Source: Paracoccaceae bacterium (GTDB lineage: Bacteria > Pseudomonadota > Alphaproteobacteria > Rhodobacterales > Rhodobacteraceae). Taken from it: DNA of 6,898 nt. Below are positions 6,314 to 6,898 of this stretch, piece after piece. Location: assembly GCA_003565055.1 (NCBI GenBank), contig PXDM01000463.1, positions 1 through 6,898 on the forward strand, in the 5' to 3' direction. Positions within the stretch are counted from its first letter, which is position 1. The number at the start of each line of letters is the position of its first letter. A program made the translations under genes and the position numbers. The notes under the pieces are model-generated. The model searched no databases, was not told where the DNA came from, and was given only the letters and a program-made list of their open reading frames with translations.

Positions 6314-6463
6314 ATGATGAAGAAAGAGTTGAAAGTCTGGGAAGCGCCTGAGATCAAGGTGCTTAACGTCGAAAGAACACTGACGGGTGTCAGACCTGCA
6401 GGCGGTGAAGATTTTCTTTCTAATCCGTCGTCATGTGACAAAGATGCGGGGCTGTGTTCATAA
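6314..6463 (+). CDS. Candidate RiPP precursor peptide (49 aa, two Cys)
   Basis: A short gene from ATG 6314 (ATG 6317 also fits; GGTGG at 6304-6308 is a modest ribosome site) to tandem stops TAA TAG. An in-frame ATG at 6302 is possible but has no ribosome site, and TGA at 6284 closes the frame. The N-terminal half, MMKKELKVW then W9-E-A-P12-E-I14-KVLNVE, carries WxxPx(I/L), the kind of motif that RRE domains bind in PqqA and many lasso leaders. Then come R21, T22-L-T24-G25, and a Gly/Pro-rich segment VRPAGGED with E32 and D33 at positions 8 and 9 from G25, and a tail with C41 and C48. This layout resembles a lasso-type precursor (N-terminal Gly or Thr ring closed on Glu/Asp), but a disulfide or other modification is equally possible. 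It lies 125 nt after the PqqD-family gene. No modifying enzyme or exporter is in view. A degraded or non-RiPP small protein is the alternative. Confidence 0.65.
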   Translation: MMKKELKVWEAPEIKVLNVERTLTGVRPAGGEDFLSNPSSCDKDAGLCS

Positions 6464-6493
6464 TAGCTGGGAGTTCCGGGCAGAATCCGGACG

Positions 6494-6518
6494 GCATAGC
6501 GCGGTCGCCGCGCTATGT
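6494..6518 (+). terminator. Stem-loop downstream of the peptide gene
   Basis: CATAGCGCGG (6495-6504) pairs perfectly with CCGCGCTATG (6508-6517) around a TCG loop, with one extra G-U pair. It lies 31 nt after the peptide stop. Only TTT (6526-6528), 8 nt beyond the stem, follows it, so it is a poor intrinsic terminator; it could stabilise the mRNA 3' end or act as a partial terminator before galE. Confidence 0.4.
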
Positions 6519-6533
6519 GCTATCCGTTTGTGG

Positions 6534-6543
6534 CCCCCCCCCC
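6534..6543 (+). repeat. Homopolymer tract of ten C
   Basis: An uninterrupted run of 10 C lies in the non-coding gap between the peptide gene and galE. Such tracts slip during replication, and they are also frequent sequencing-error sites. It is outside any coding region, so slippage would alter spacing rather than a reading frame. Confidence 0.8.
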
Positions 6544-6634
6544 GCTTGAGGGCGGCTTCCCCTTTGCGGTGTCATGGATGAGCGCTCTGCTCACTTGAAC
6601 TGAGTTTGGTGCATTTTCCATTGTCTGTAGCATA

Positions 6635-6664
6635 TTGATCTTTTTCTTTTGTTATCAACATACT
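6635..6664 (+). promoter_or_regulatory. Candidate sigma70-type promoter for galE
   Basis: TTGATC (6635-6640) and CATACT (6659-6664) are separated by 18 bp, with 4 of 6 consensus matches in each element, inside a T-rich stretch. The predicted transcript start is about 50 nt before the galE ATG. It would let galE be expressed independently of the peptide gene. The remainder of 6467-6720 shows no gene. Confidence 0.35.
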
Positions 6665-6720
6665 CGCCCCTGATCAGAAAACCTGATATGCCGAGGCCTT
6701 AGGATCAGTAGGGACATGAG

Positions 6721-6898
6721 ATGAGTGTTGTTTTCGTGACCGGGGGCGCGGGATATATCGGCGCGCACATGTGCAAATTGCTCGCGCAGGCGGGGCATGT
6801 CCCCGTGGCACTCGACAATCTGTCCACAGGGCGCGCTGCGGCCGTACGTTTTGGTCCGTTTGAAGAGGTCGATCTGACCGATGCTGACGCGCTCGCGG
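6721..6898 (+). CDS. galE: UDP-glucose 4-epimerase, N-terminal part (3' partial)
   Basis: 59 codons are visible before the window ends; the full protein would be about 330 residues. ATG at 6721 is preceded by AGGG 7 nt upstream. The N-terminus is a Rossmann NAD-binding fold: TGGAGYIGAH (residues 7-16, the GxxGxxG loop), then the second strand VALDNLSTG with Asp32, placed to bind the NAD ribose, and the DNLSTG sequence typical of GalE. The enzyme interconverts UDP-glucose and UDP-galactose (or the N-acetyl forms) in the cytoplasm, supplying sugar nucleotides for the EPS made by the neighbouring genes. The catalytic Ser/Tyr-x3-Lys lies beyond the window, so a related SDR epimerase cannot be fully excluded. 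Whether it is co-transcribed with the peptide gene is uncertain, since a promoter candidate lies between them. Confidence 0.87.
   Translation, partial: MSVVFVTGGAGYIGAHMCKLLAQAGHVPVALDNLSTGRAAAVRFGPFEEVDLTDADALA

Noticed and set aside
6292..6351. Out-of-frame 19-codon reading frame beginning at the second CATGGTTAAC repeat
   Set aside because: It overlaps the peptide gene in another frame and lacks a well-spaced ribosome site; the GAGG at 6274 is 14 nt away.
6387..6581. 64-codon plus-strand frame overlapping the peptide gene
   Set aside because: It runs through the C10 tract and hairpin, has no ribosome site and no family features.
6716..6724. ATG-AGA-TGA minimal frame overlapping the galE start
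   Set aside because: It has the form of a two-codon upstream frame with a stop/start overlap, but the ribosome site is well placed for the ATG at 6721, and such short frames are common by chance.
1..6898. CRISPR arrays, tRNA or rRNA genes, insertion sequences
   Set aside because: I saw no regularly spaced repeats, no tRNA-like cloverleaf, and no transposase or terminal inverted repeats.

Overview
The window looks like part of an exopolysaccharide (EPS/capsule) locus from a GC-rich alphaproteobacterium, most likely a Rhodobacterales-type organism. This rests on gene content (Wzc/ExoP-type kinase, Wza-type exporter, O-antigen-ligase-fold polymerase, a BTLCP-type cysteine peptidase, galE) and on codon and GC use; no rRNA or other taxonomic marker is present, so the assignment is an inference.

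Layout. 1-1365 (+) is the 3' part of a tyrosine autokinase/chain-length regulator that begins before the window. It is followed 2 nt later by a small membrane-anchored protein (1368-1871). Converging on them from the minus strand are a periplasmic transglutaminase-like cysteine peptidase (1885-2568) and, upstream of it, a multi-spanning polysaccharide polymerase/ligase (2681-4096). A 320-bp divergent intergenic region (4097-4416) separates the polymerase from a Wza-type outer-membrane export lipoprotein (4417-5595, +), which ends in a strong intrinsic terminator (5613-5655). After about 250 bp with no convincing gene come a PqqD-family protein (5913-6188), a 49-codon Cys-containing peptide gene (6314-6463), and the first 59 codons of galE (6721 to the window edge).

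How the genes fit together. Wzy polymerises lipid-linked repeat units on the periplasmic face, the Wzc-type kinase controls chain length and export, Wza forms the outer-membrane channel, and GalE supplies UDP-galactose-type precursors. The peptidase and the small anchored protein are accessory envelope proteins of this locus, with roles not fixed by sequence alone.

The most unusual part is 5913-6463. A PqqD-fold protein (the RiPP recognition element fold) sits directly before a short peptide gene. The peptide's N-terminal half carries a W-x-x-P-x-I motif like RRE-bound leaders (PqqA, many lasso leaders). Its C-terminal half has a T-L-T-G junction, an acidic pair 8-9 residues after the Gly, and two cysteines. 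This is a candidate ribosomally made, post-translationally modified peptide (RiPP) embedded in an EPS locus. No modifying enzyme, protease or transporter for it lies in the window, so the proposal is an inference to be tested on the flanking sequence.
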